Assembly (NCBI RefSeq): GCF_042453785.1
Contig: NC_091671.1
Span: 40,442,501-40,506,500 of the forward strand
Origin: Malus domestica
Lineage: Eukaryota > Streptophyta > Magnoliopsida > Rosales > Rosaceae
DNA: 64,000 nt
Direction of reading: 5' to 3'
Within the stretch, counting starts at the first letter, position 1. Each line of letters opens with the position of its first letter. Below are positions 34,611-45,016 of this stretch, piece by piece. The notes beneath the pieces were generated by a model. The model made no database searches. It saw only the letters and a program-made list of their open reading frames with translations, and was not told the origin of the DNA. Position numbers and translations under genes: made by a program.

Positions 34611-35723
34611 TAGGGATGGGCAATGGTTATGCGGGCGGGTAACCGCGGTTATTTTACCCATAACCGTTTATGTTCATACCCGCATAATCGTTTACCCGTT
34701 GGGTAATTACATAAATGGTTATACCCATAACCATAATCGTTTATAATCGGTTATTCATACCCATAACCGTGTACCCATTTACCCATAACCATTTACCCAT
34801 TTAACCATAACCATAACCATTTACCCGTTTACCTATTTTTTCGCCCGTTTATCCTTTTTTTACCCATTTACCTTTTTTTTCGCCCGTTTACATTATTTTT
34901 TTTAACAATTTGAAAATTACAAAAGAAAAATTTGTCATAATTTTTATTTTCTGACAATTAAACACCGTTATAAGTACATTTTAGCATACATTTACTCGTG
35001 CTCGTAAGAAGCTGATCAAGAATCCAAGAAAGAAGTACAAGGTATTTTGATCAAATAGTCGAACACACGTAATGTTGCAGGCTATTAAATGATTGCTCTA
35101 CTAACTCATCTCTTTCTCTGTGCGTGTGCAGTTGAAGCACCAGAAGGCAGTGAAGAGTAGAAGAGGACAGGTAAGAGAGGTGAGGAAGCCCTTAGGTCCG
35201 TATGGTGGAGAGGCCACCGGAATCAATGCAGGAATCAGTCGGAGCACCAGATTCAAGAACTAAATGTTGCTCATGATTTCGTCGTTGTGTCCCAATTTTG
35301 GTAAAGTGAGAATTTCTTTTGATAAAGTGACATAATTTTGAGTAACTTAAATGATGTCGCGAAATGTACTTGTATACAATATGCCTGCATTATATGAGAA
35401 GTTTGTATGAATTGAATGGAATTGAATGTCGTCGTTGGGGTAAAATCAAATTTCATATCCGATTTAATTTTTTAAAATTTTTTCATATATTAAATTAAAT
35501 GGGTAAATGGATACCCGTTATAACCATGAATATTACCCATAACCGATGGATATCCGTTATAACCGCGGATAATACCCATAACCGGCCATTTAAATTTTAT
35601 GGATAAACGGTTATACCCATAACCGTTTATTTGTCTAAACGGTTACCCATAACCATAACCATCAACTATAAATGGGCGGGTAACCGTGGTTACCCATACC
35701 CATGGGTATTTTGCCCATCCCTA
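34611..35723 (+). mobile_element. hAT-type element carrying a SAS10/Utp3 gene fragment
   Basis: Termini are TAGGGATGGGCAA and TTGCCCATCCCTA, an exact 13-bp inverted pair. Flanks are a perfect 8-bp duplication ACCCCAAC at 34603-34610 and 35724-35731, the hAT signature. Sub-terminal regions (about 34620-34900 and 35490-35715) are arrays of ACCCATAACCGTTTA-type words in opposite orientation. The centre (34985 to about 35450) is derived from a host gene. No transposase is present. It is inserted about 40 bp upstream of the site II motifs of RPL22. Confidence 0.9.
34985..35263 (+). pseudogene. SAS10-like: Captured 3' end of a SAS10/Utp3-family gene (last two exons)
   Basis: SAS10/Utp3 proteins belong to the U3 snoRNP small-subunit processome. 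Exon a (34985-35041) reads TRARKKLIKNPRKKYK. A 90-bp intron (GTATTTT...GTGTGCAG) follows. Exon b (35132-35263) reads [20 protein letters not shown], then [17 protein letters not shown] and TRFKN-stop, the C-terminal Sas10 domain and natural end of the plant protein. Intron borders and frame are intact, so this is recent or selected genomic capture. About 190 bp after the stop may be captured 3' UTR. There is no start codon or upstream exon in the element. Confidence 0.88.
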
Positions 35724-35731
35724 ACCCCAAC

Positions 35732-36688
35732 CCACTCTTTTTTGAATGAGCATACTTTTCGGATTCTTGGAATCATCAAATCATGTCCGCTAATCGTACA
35801 TGTGATTAAAAATAATTTTAAATAATTTTATTTAAAATAAAATATGAATATTATCTTACGAAAACTGACCGCATAATGTACAATAAACGAACACAATTTG
35901 AGGATACCTAGGATCCTCATTCATCATTTCTAAGCCAAATTAGATTAACTATATTTTTCGCACTCTAGGGTTGGGAAATCTTTGACATCCGTTTTGAGGA
36001 GGATTGAGATTTTGAAATCGTATCAATTTATTTCTTTTGAAATTTAGATTGTTTGTTGTTTTATAACTTAATGACAAGGCATTTGTGGGACTTGTTAGTA
36101 CGCTAATCTTCAAGCTAAACTTGTACCACAACATTTCATATTCTTAAATCGCACAAACCGAACTCATTCTTGCTAGTAATCAAAGAGCTCAAAATTATCC
36201 TAAACAATATTGATATCTTCAAATTGCAAGTGTGGCTTTTCCTTGTCCCAAACAAAATCTATAAATTGATTTGATTTCTTAACTTCAAGTACAATTTGAG
36301 AAAAGATAGAACCCCATGTTTTATTATGGCAAACACCCTAACTCAAAGGAATGAATTATCTGTACTTTTCTAGACATTATGATAACAACATATATTAATA
36401 ATATTGCGTTACGTATTTTAAATTTTAATTGACACGTGTTTTAAATTTATCACGTAACATCGTACGATTAAGTTGAAATATTATCGCCTCGACATCTCCT
36501 TTTAAATGTTTAATGATGCAAGTCATTTATAAAATAAAATGAATTAGCTCGCGTTGTCGTTTTAGTGGATCGTTTCTCATTCGACGTTTCGTTTCTTGTC
36601 GGATTGCTAACGAATTTACCATCCACGGTGTCGTTTCGGTACCTGAGCAACTGAATTTGATTGGGAAAAGCGGGAGCGGAACTGAGAG
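35732..36688. other. Intergenic region upstream of OEP16-4
   Basis: No gene seen. 35750-35930 is another copy of the dispersed GGATCCT / AAACACAAACA-type MITE. The OEP16-4 promoter should lie in the last few hundred bases. Confidence 0.45.
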
Positions 36689-38075
36689 ATGGAGGGAGAG
36701 CCGTGCGACGTCGTGCCCTGCTCCTCCGTCACCGTCGATTCGATCCTCCGCATCGGAACGGTAATCCCAACCACTTCCGAACCCGAATGTTAACCAATCT
36801 ACCCCAATTGTTATTTCTCCCAATTCCTTCTAAAATCCCATTAATTCAGGCCGGTGCAATTTGGGGCTTGTGTGCCGGTCCCCACGATGCTCGTAAAAAA
36901 GGTAAATTTCCGAACTTTTCAATTTCCTTTTCTCAAAAATGGCAAATTAATTTTGGGTTTTTCACACTGTATCTTTATCCGGCGGATTTAGGCTTGGCCG
37001 GATCAGCTCAGGTGGCTTTTGTGGTACAGATTCTTTCGTGAAAAAATATGTTTTCTTTGTGTTCTTAGTAAAATTTCCTGAGTGATACATTTGTTTTGGT
37101 TCGGTGAGCAGGCGAGGTCGGCTGGAACGTTTGGAGTTCAGTATGGTAAAGCTCATATGTATCACTTATGCTCCTTGTTTTTGTTTTGTTTTGTTTTGTT
37201 TTTCTGTTTGTTATGTTCTGAGCGGCATTGGGTTGAAGGACTTGTTGCTGGAATTTGTACTCTTACTCACTGCGGGCTTCAACGATATCGGGGAAAGAGC
37301 GATTGGGTTAGTGAGTATAGCCATTGGCATTGTGTTCGAATTCGTGTCATCGGTGTTTTAGGAAGTCAATTTGTAAAATTCTAGCATTGGTTCTTTGTAA
37401 TGTAAATCTCTGCTGAAAATTTGCTTTTAGAATGTTCGAAGGGTAATTGGTTACTCGTTCAAAGAAAGCGCTTGTTAGTGATTTCCGCTATGTAATCCAA
37501 TTTGCATTGCTCAAAAGCTCTTGCACTCCAGTTCTATATTGTGTCCGGGGCACACAATTGCTGCGGCATTAACGTATGTCCCGGCAACGCCAGTTCACCA
37601 GCTAGCCGGCTGGATATTGGATTCGTTTTGATGTCATTTTATACGTAAAACTTGCAAAGGTTGCACTTGATAATTTTTCTAGATTGGTGGTGCACCGGAT
37701 TTTGTATCTTCGTTGAGTCTCTAAATACTCAAGCTTGAAATGTTAATTCTTTAAGCTAAAGGACATGACAAGCAATTTAAACTCTCCAGTCTCATGAAAT
37801 GGCAGCTTACATTTTTTTGTATGATTGTATTTTTATCGCATTGCATATCTACAGCAGGACAATAGTAACCTTACGAATAATGTGATGTGGAAAAGCATGA
37901 TGGCCTGCTAAAAGAATTGTGTTTTCCCCCCTTCTGGCAGGTGAATGGTGTGGTTGCTGGTGCAGTAGCAGGGGGAGCTATTGCCGCTATGACACGAAGC
38001 TGGACGCAGGTGATTCCTATGGCTTGTCTGGTTTCTGCCTTCAAAGTTGCCACTGACTACGCTAGAGCAGTTTGA
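36689..38075 (+). CDS. OEP16-4: Outer envelope pore protein 16-4-like, Tim17/Tim22/Tim23 family
   Basis: Small integral membrane protein of the preprotein and amino-acid transporter family, predicted in the plastid outer envelope. Six exons: 36689-36760, 36850-36901, 36992-37023, 37112-37145, 37239-37306 and 37941-38075, all GT-AG, 130 residues. It begins MEGEPCDVVPCSSVTVDSIL, then GAIWGLCAGPHDARKKGLAG, FGVQYGLVAGICTLTHCGLQ, RYRGKSDWVNGVVAGAVAGG and TRSWTQVIPMACLVSAF. The Gly-rich helices GAIWGLCAG, LVAGICTL and VVAGAVAGGAIAA are the membrane segments. The exon pattern uses two very short exons (32 and 34 nt). It matches Arabidopsis At3g62880 as I recall it; its PPR and lipase neighbours support this. 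Confidence 0.9.
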
Positions 38076-39984
38076 AACTTTGAAATGCCTCTTGGTGGAA
38101 AACTGTGTGGGAGAGGGAGCGCAGAGCAAGGTTGTTCTCTTTCCCTGCATCTTGTACTTCTTCTCTCCCCTTGGAGCCATTTGTCTGTATCACTAGCATT
38201 AGTTTTGACTAAGCAAAGAAATGTGTTCTGTTATGTCTAAAGTTTCTATGAACCAACCGACTGTTTCTTTTGTATGCCTTTCATTTATTTTTTCGTGTAC
38301 ATGAGTAGAGCGGATAATAAAGATTCAGTTTTGTTGCAGATGTTCCTTCTAATATACACCAAACTGAGAATGAAAGCCTTTCAACTGATACACCCCTTCA
38401 GTCTTTGAATTCTGGGTGAAACCAAACCAGGTGGGCATTATACAATACGCTGATACCCTGCTTCTCAGAACCAAAAAACCAAAAAGAACCAAAACACACA
38501 CCGAATCGGCAAAATCTCTGTTTATGATGAGTCAACTTAGGCTTTACTCCAATACTTTAGAGCTTTTACCTTTGTTTTTCTTTTAGTCTATTTGTGATTG
38601 CATAAAAGTCGGAGTTTCTACTCTGCGTAGGTTCGTACTGTCTCAAAACCTAGTATATAACATAACTATTTACAGTTGAACATTGCGTTTTTCTTGCATC
38701 GTTGATTTTGTTTAAGTTGACTTCGATACGGTTCTTGCTTGATATGTAAGGATTAACAGTAAGCAGATTGTATAGGTTGTAGTTTGGTAGTTAGGAACCA
38801 ATGGGAGGGCCTAGGCTAAATATTAGGTGACAATCTTCTACCTGTTAACCTAATTTTGTGAAGAAACCATGAGAAGTACGTCGCTGCTTGAATGAATACG
38901 CGGTCAAGTGGTTAGGTGGTGACAATATTTTGGAGTGCTATTTCTGGTGTGGGGGTTATGGGGTTGTTCAATCAGGAATGTAGGGTGAACCGTCAAGTAG
39001 TAAGATTGAAATCAAATTGGCTGCGGCACATGTCGGAAGACACTACGGTACGAGTTAGCGGTACGGTATATTGCGCTTTGGTCTTGATTTATTGCTCAAT
39101 CCCGTCCGGTCTAGATTACTTTTTCAGTATGTCAGCGATATGTAGAGAAGGGAAATTGGAACAGTCACAAATTATCACTTGAGTTTAGGGGCTCCTGGCG
39201 CGTTAACGGGTTGACCTCTTACAAAATTTCAGGAGGTGTAACCTATATACTCTTCCCAGGCATTCGAATTTTGGGTTGGTTCAAACGTCCGAATTGGGTC
39301 CATTGGAGGTGTAGCTCTAATAGAGAAGCCTAAAGCCGTAAACTAAAACCTCAGAGCATCTTTAATGGTATATGTGTACGTAAATGCCAATGGGTACTAT
39401 ATATTTTTTGTCGGCCCGAGAGCTCTCTAATGTGAAACTTCAGGAGCTAATCGGTTAAAATTAAAGTTCAGAGTGAAAACTGGCAGTTATTTACAAGTTC
39501 GGGGAGAAATTAGCATATACCTCAAAAATCAATCATGTGCGCACAAAGAAAATAAATGAGATCTCAAATTTACACATCCTCAACTGGATTAAAACTCAGA
39601 TTTTCATCTTTTGAAAATGTAAATATGGATAAAATGTGGATTTTACGTCTCAATATTATGTCTCCTAATTAAAGATGCTCTAAATTACGATGATTTTGGT
39701 TCTTTCCATAAGGCGGCGAGGTTAAAATATGAGTGTTGAAATTACTGGCCGACCTAAAATCAGGGACAAATATCAAGCGCTCAAACTCTTTTTTTTTTTG
39801 GGTCAAGCAAGAGAACTTTCATTAAATTAAAAACTAATACAAGGCCCAAAATGAACCAGGTAAACAACAACAGATAAAGTAAAAGGTCCGAGCAAAATGA
39901 GAGCCGCAACCCAAGATATAACAAATGGCACACACAAGGTTAGGCTCGAAGGTTGGAAAAACAAATAACAAAAAAAAAAAAGAA
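38076..39984. other. OEP16-4 3' UTR and intergenic DNA
   Basis: No gene seen. At about 39787-39950 a T-run followed by GGGTCAAGCAAGAGAACTTTC and CATTAAATTAAAAAC has the look of the 3' end of a truncated LINE on the minus strand; weak evidence. Confidence 0.4.
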
Positions 39985-40340
39985 GAGTAAATTACATTTT
40001 ACCATCTTATGTTTGATGTCTATTGCAACATCATACAACATCTTTAAAAAATTTCACTTTCATACCTCACGTACTATTTTATTTTAATATAGTACCTTCG
40101 TTACATTTTCCTTTTATTGGTCTGTTAAAAGTTGACTTAACTGTCACATTTGTGCCACGTGGTTGCCAAATTTGTGTCACGTAGCAAAAAATAATTTTTT
40201 ATGCATTTAAAAATAATAATTCACCCTATTTAAAAATAAAAAATAAAAACTTGAATCCCCAAAACCCCACCCCCACCCCTCTTCCCCCTCCCGAGCCTCC
40301 CAACTTCATGTCCTTCTTTCTCCATCACCACCACCACCCA

Positions 40341-42614
40341 TGTAATACCCTAAAAAATTTAAATATATGAATATGTGGGGAAAAATCGAAAATATTCGAT
40401 TTATGGTTATGAAAAATTGAATTGAGAAATTTTAAAGTTTTGTTTCCGGTATTAATTATAATTTACGTTGAAAAATTTATCTATAAGTGGAAAAGACGAA
40501 AATGCCCTAGTTGACTAAATGTAATTTTACGATGACGTATTTTATCCTCATGTAAATTAAATTAATTCTTGATAAATTTGGATAGAACTTGGTTCTACGA
40601 GCATGTAGGCTAAAACCGTTCGTGAAACGGAGTTATAACGAAGAAGTTATTAACGTTTAAAGTTAAGGATAGTTTTGTAATTTGACCCTCCATTTCTAGA
40701 AAGCTCTAGCAAAATCTAGAGTTGAGACCATTTAGATTATGCCATGTGTGTGGCTAGGATGGAAAGAAAATAAGAGAAAGGAGGATAGAGAGAAGGAAGA
40801 GAAAAAAAAGAAAAAACTGCCCAATCAGAAGAAGGGAAAAGAGAGAACTAAGGGGAAGAGGGCAGCCAATGGGGAAGAGAAAAGGAAGTGAGGGAACCAA
40901 CTAGAAGAGAGGAAAAGGAGGGAAAAGAGGAAAGGAAAAGGCAGTCAACCCTTCCGACCTATCCCTGACCCGGTTTCTACATTGATTTTCCAACACCATC
41001 TCCGGCGTTTCTCAGGTGATTCAAAGCGCAGGGCCACTTGGAAACAACTTAGCATCAATCTATCCCCCATATTCACCCACAAATCAAGGACATTAGCCCC
41101 GATTTCATGAGAACTACGCAAGTGGGTGCGAGAGAACTTTGCTGGCGATCCACTATATATGAAACGTTTACCTTCGATCACCACCACATTTAGCATCCTC
41201 TTGAGCCCAGTAACAAAGCCCAAACAAGTTTGGGGGCGGCAGAGTTGTTTTGGAGTAGAATCAAGAACACCAAAATCAAGGATTTCCGGTGGGTTTAAGG
41301 GAAATTGGAGCTTTTCCCGGCTAAATTGACCTTGGTCACATGTATGAAACTTGCTCCACTCATTAAGATCTATATTTCTATAAAATTTGGTAATTTTTTT
41401 AAATAGTTGAATTTTCCAGCGAGTCGGGACGGCCGACCGCCACCTGCGGCAGCGTGTGGCCAGTGGGCCGCCGATGCTATTTTATGCTAAACTAATATCT
41501 TGATCTCAGATTTGACACCCGTAGTATGTGATTTGATTATTGTGAACCTAGTTTTATTAAGGTGCATTACTTGATTATTATTTGAATTGACGATTCGACC
41601 GTTGGATTGTCACCAAACTTTAATGCATTATAGAACTTAATATTTGAGGATATTAGGAAATGACATATCAGAAATCTGACGTATGGATCTTTCCGAATTG
41701 GATTTCTAAGTTTGTAAAATAAATTGTTGACCGCCACCTAATCTTAGTAATTGGCGGAGATCTGACCGTTGGATCGTAATGAGAATTTAGTATATCATTC
41801 TATAAGCATAATGCGGACCTTAGGAAGTTACAGATCCGAAATTCGATGGGCAGATCTTCCAGATCGAATTACGGATACTAATTCGAGAGTTAACTTTTGG
41901 TCAGCATGACTCGTAACATTCTCAATATTAAATTTAGTACTATCGGATACTAATTGAATTATTGTGGGCCTACATTGGTTAGAGAGTGACTCGAATTTAT
42001 GTGATGTGGTTATTACCTTGATTTCTTACATCAATATCGAATTTATGTGATATGGTTATTACCTTTATTTCTTATATAAATGTGATTTTCTTATATATAT
42101 TTATCCATGAAATGATCGAATTTGATTTATGGTGGTTAATAGAGTATTAATTAACCATGATTTTATTTTGGGCCTATTACCGTGAATAGTGTTTGTATAA
42201 AATTTATGGGGTGTTATAGTACCCATTTTGTGTGATTCGATTGTAAAAACTAATGTTGAATATTTCCATTACTAGAATATTTTTAGAAATGGATAAAAGA
42301 ATGAATGGTGAACTACAAAGGGTTTGATCCCACTCAAGGGTACGTAGGCAGTCTAACAGTGGTTAGATGCAACCCTAGATAATCGAGAATTAATCTTTTA
42401 TTGAGAAGTTGTTTTAATAGAAGAAATTTGGAGATTAAATTGATAATTTAATCGTATGTTTTGATAATTAAAATAGGGATATAGTTTTGTGAGGAATTAA
42501 GGAATTGAAGCAAAGAATCATGATTAATGGTAGTAAATTAAACAATAGTTTAAAATTGGGTCTATCATCATAATTATTTCCCGAAAATAAGTATTTTAGG
42601 GGTGGGGCGTTACA
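40341..42614. mobile_element. Solo LTR, 2274 bp, inside the MULE-like element
   Basis: Starts TGTAATACCCTAAAAAATTT and ends AGGGGTGGGGCGTTACA. The perfect target duplication ACCCA is at 40336-40340 and 42615-42619. No second LTR or coding domain. A conserved CCCACTCAAGGGTACGTAGG lies at about 42329. The size and TG...CA ends fit Ty3/gypsy. ORFs inside it are shadows. Confidence 0.88.
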
Positions 42615-42619
42615 ACCCA

Positions 42620-43144
42620 TCTTATACAACAACCATGTCAATCCTCCCCTCCCACTGGAGCAAGCACCTCCATCTCCTTCATCCTCACAACCACACTCGT
42701 TCATCCCTAATCCTCATCCCATACCACCCCACCCCCAGGGCGTCGTCTCTCTACTGCCGGATGAGAATACAATCTTCCTCTATCGCCGCCGATTTCTATA
42801 GCAAGGCTTGGTGTGATTGGCGGAGGGACTCGAGCTTGGCGAGAAAACCATCACCGGATTCGGAGGTTTCTGGGTTGTTCAACGCATCTGGGCCGTTAAC
42901 TGGTTGTCGAGTTTCCAAATCTAGGGATCGCTCAGGGTGGGGTAAGGTGGGGGGGTTGCGGGGTGGGATGAGGGGGTTTGGGTTACGGGAAGGGGTCAGG
43001 GATGACGATAAGTAATGGAGAGAAGGGAAGGTGGGTGTGAGTTGCAAAGGAGAGAAGAATGGGTATGGTTGCAAAGGAGAGAAGAGTGGGTGGGGTTGCA
43101 GATGATAGAAGGGAGAAAAAGGGTGGGGGTAAGGAGGAGAAAGG
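42620..43144 (-). other. MULE interior, possible captured host sequence
   Basis: On the minus strand an open frame gives PERSLDLETRQPVNGPDALN and GDGFLAKLESLRQSHQALL, then stops. Its codon texture is coding-like, but I do not recognise the protein. 43015-43100 has short tandem TTGCAAAGGAGAGAAGA units. Confidence 0.35.
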
Positions 43145-43440
43145 GCTCAGGGAAGGAAGATGGTTTTTTTGTTTTTTATTTTATTTTATTTTTATAAAGA
43201 GGGTAAATTATTATAATATTTTAAATGCATAAAAATTATTTTGTTGCCACGTGACACAAATTTGGCAATTACGTCAGCTTTTAATGGACCAATGGATGAA
43301 ACATGTAACGGATGTACTATATTGAAATAAAATAATACATGAGATATGAAAGTGAATTTTTTTTAAGATATTGTATGAAGTTGCAATAGACCTCAAACCT
43401 GAGGTGATAAAGTGTAATTGACCTAAAAAAAAAGGAACTG

Positions 43441-43544
43441 TTATTAGCACTTCAAAAATCTCATTCTACACTCATCACAAGTGTATTTTTCTTTCTAATT
43501 ATAGAAAGTTTGGAAGGCCAATGAGATTTTTGGAGTGCTAATAA
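43441..43544. mobile_element. Palindromic MITE, about 104 bp
   Basis: TTATTAGCACTTCAAAAATC is inverted against GATTTTTGGAGTGCTAATAA. A related copy is at 32380-32484. The ends would fit a TA or TTA target duplication. Confidence 0.65.
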
Positions 43545-44803
43545 TAATTTCCTAAAAAAAAAAAACCCTAAAAGTAAAGTTTTGAAGGTGGTAAGAGGTG
43601 AAAAATTTAATGAGGGTACCCTACAAAGTAGAAATGGACCAAATGGTAGATGTACGTATTTACTTGGTGCAGAGCAACTACATCAAATGACTTTAGAATC
43701 TTTGGTGCTTGGTTGGTGACAAATAAATAGATAGCTATCAAACCACAAAACTCATCACCTAAACGATGAGTAAATGGAAATATGGAAATTAATTTTTATG
43801 ATATGACCACAGATCTGTTCGAATCACTTATGCTCAGAAATGTTTTGTGCTTTTGTCAAAAGCACTTATATTAGAAGCATTTAATAATTTCTATTGCAAA
43901 TGCAAGGGCTTTTTCTACAGAAAAACGCTTTTTCTACAGAAAAACACATATATGGCTTGTAAACGTTTTTAAAATTTTCTACAACGTTTTACAAAAAAGC
44001 TTTTAATTGACAGAATTTTTTTTTTCTTTTCACAAATAATGCTATACATACACTAATGCTTATTTGGCTTCACTTTTTAAGGAGATAATGAAGACAAATT
44101 TCTTTTGGGTCCAAATGAAGGAATATTTTTTTTAAGCGAACCAGTCCTTGACATTATTTTTTTACGTAATTTTGTACACAAGTTTTTTAGAGCCCATTTC
44201 GTAATGTGTTTAAAAGATCTGAACTGTCTGTGTTTTTTAAAACATTTTCATACATTATCTTTGCAAAAAATTAGACAATGTACAATGATCTTTTGGGTGG
44301 TTAAACAGCATGGTGAAACTTGAGATGTCTCATGTTAAAAAAACACGGATAAGAACCAATCCGACAAACCCTATGCTGAGCTAAGCACGTACATCACATT
44401 TTACTATAACATTAACGCACGAAGCATCTTTACTATATTCTTCTATATTATAAAGCTTTCGGAAAAGAAATCACATTTCCAGATAACTACCCACCGTCAC
44501 TCTCTCTCTCTATGTCTCTCTCTCTCTCTCATCATCTGTTTCGGAGTCTCCACTTTATTCGCCATCTTCTTTCAGAATCTCTTTCCCTTTTGGAGTCTCC
44601 ACTATATTCGCCATCTTCTTTCAGAATCTCTTCACCTTTTGGCTAATATTATAATTTATGACATTGCCGTTCACCAACCATCTCTTTTTCCAAATTGTCA
44701 TCGTCACTAGCTATAGATCCGCAGTTGCAGAAAAAACATAGGATGGGATCCATTTGATCTCTGAGTCGTTTTCTTTTCTTTAAATTTTCTCTCTTGCGTG
44801 AAC
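43545..44803. other. Promoter region and 5' UTR of the lipase gene
   Basis: AT-rich intergenic DNA, then a CTCTCTCT tract at about 44500-44530. Two tandem copies of about 52 bp (44544-44591 and 44596-44641: GGAGTCTCCACT, TATTCGCCATCTTCTTTCAG) lie in the likely 5' UTR. Confidence 0.5.
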
Positions 44804-44864
44804 ATGGAGGGAGAATATCAAGAAGTAAGTATGAATATACATGCATATACACACACAGATATAC

Positions 44865-44896
<32 letters not shown>

Positions 44897-44944
44897 GTTT
44901 GCTTGAATTATACAATGTTGATATATATACACATGTTTTTATAC

Positions 44945-45016
<72 letters not shown>

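Larger units (their letters stand above)
39985..43424. mobile_element. MULE-like foldback element, interrupted by a solo LTR
   Basis: The left arm (39985 to about 40260) and right arm (about 43145-43424) are inverted copies of some 270 bp. Examples are AAATTACATTTTACCATC with GGTGATAAAGTGTAATT, TCTATTGCAAC with GTTGCAATAGA, and TTTGTGTCACGTAGCA with TTGCCACGTGACACAAA. The termini fit GAGTAAATT-type Mutator ends, like the MITE at 50457, and the flanks are A-runs that could hide a 9-bp duplication. The interior without the LTR is about 620 bp of C-rich and then G-rich DNA. No transposase. Confidence 0.78.

Noticed and set aside
42602-43015. 137-codon + strand ORF
   Set aside because: It starts at the solo-LTR junction (GTTACAACCCATC) and runs through MULE interior DNA; no domain.
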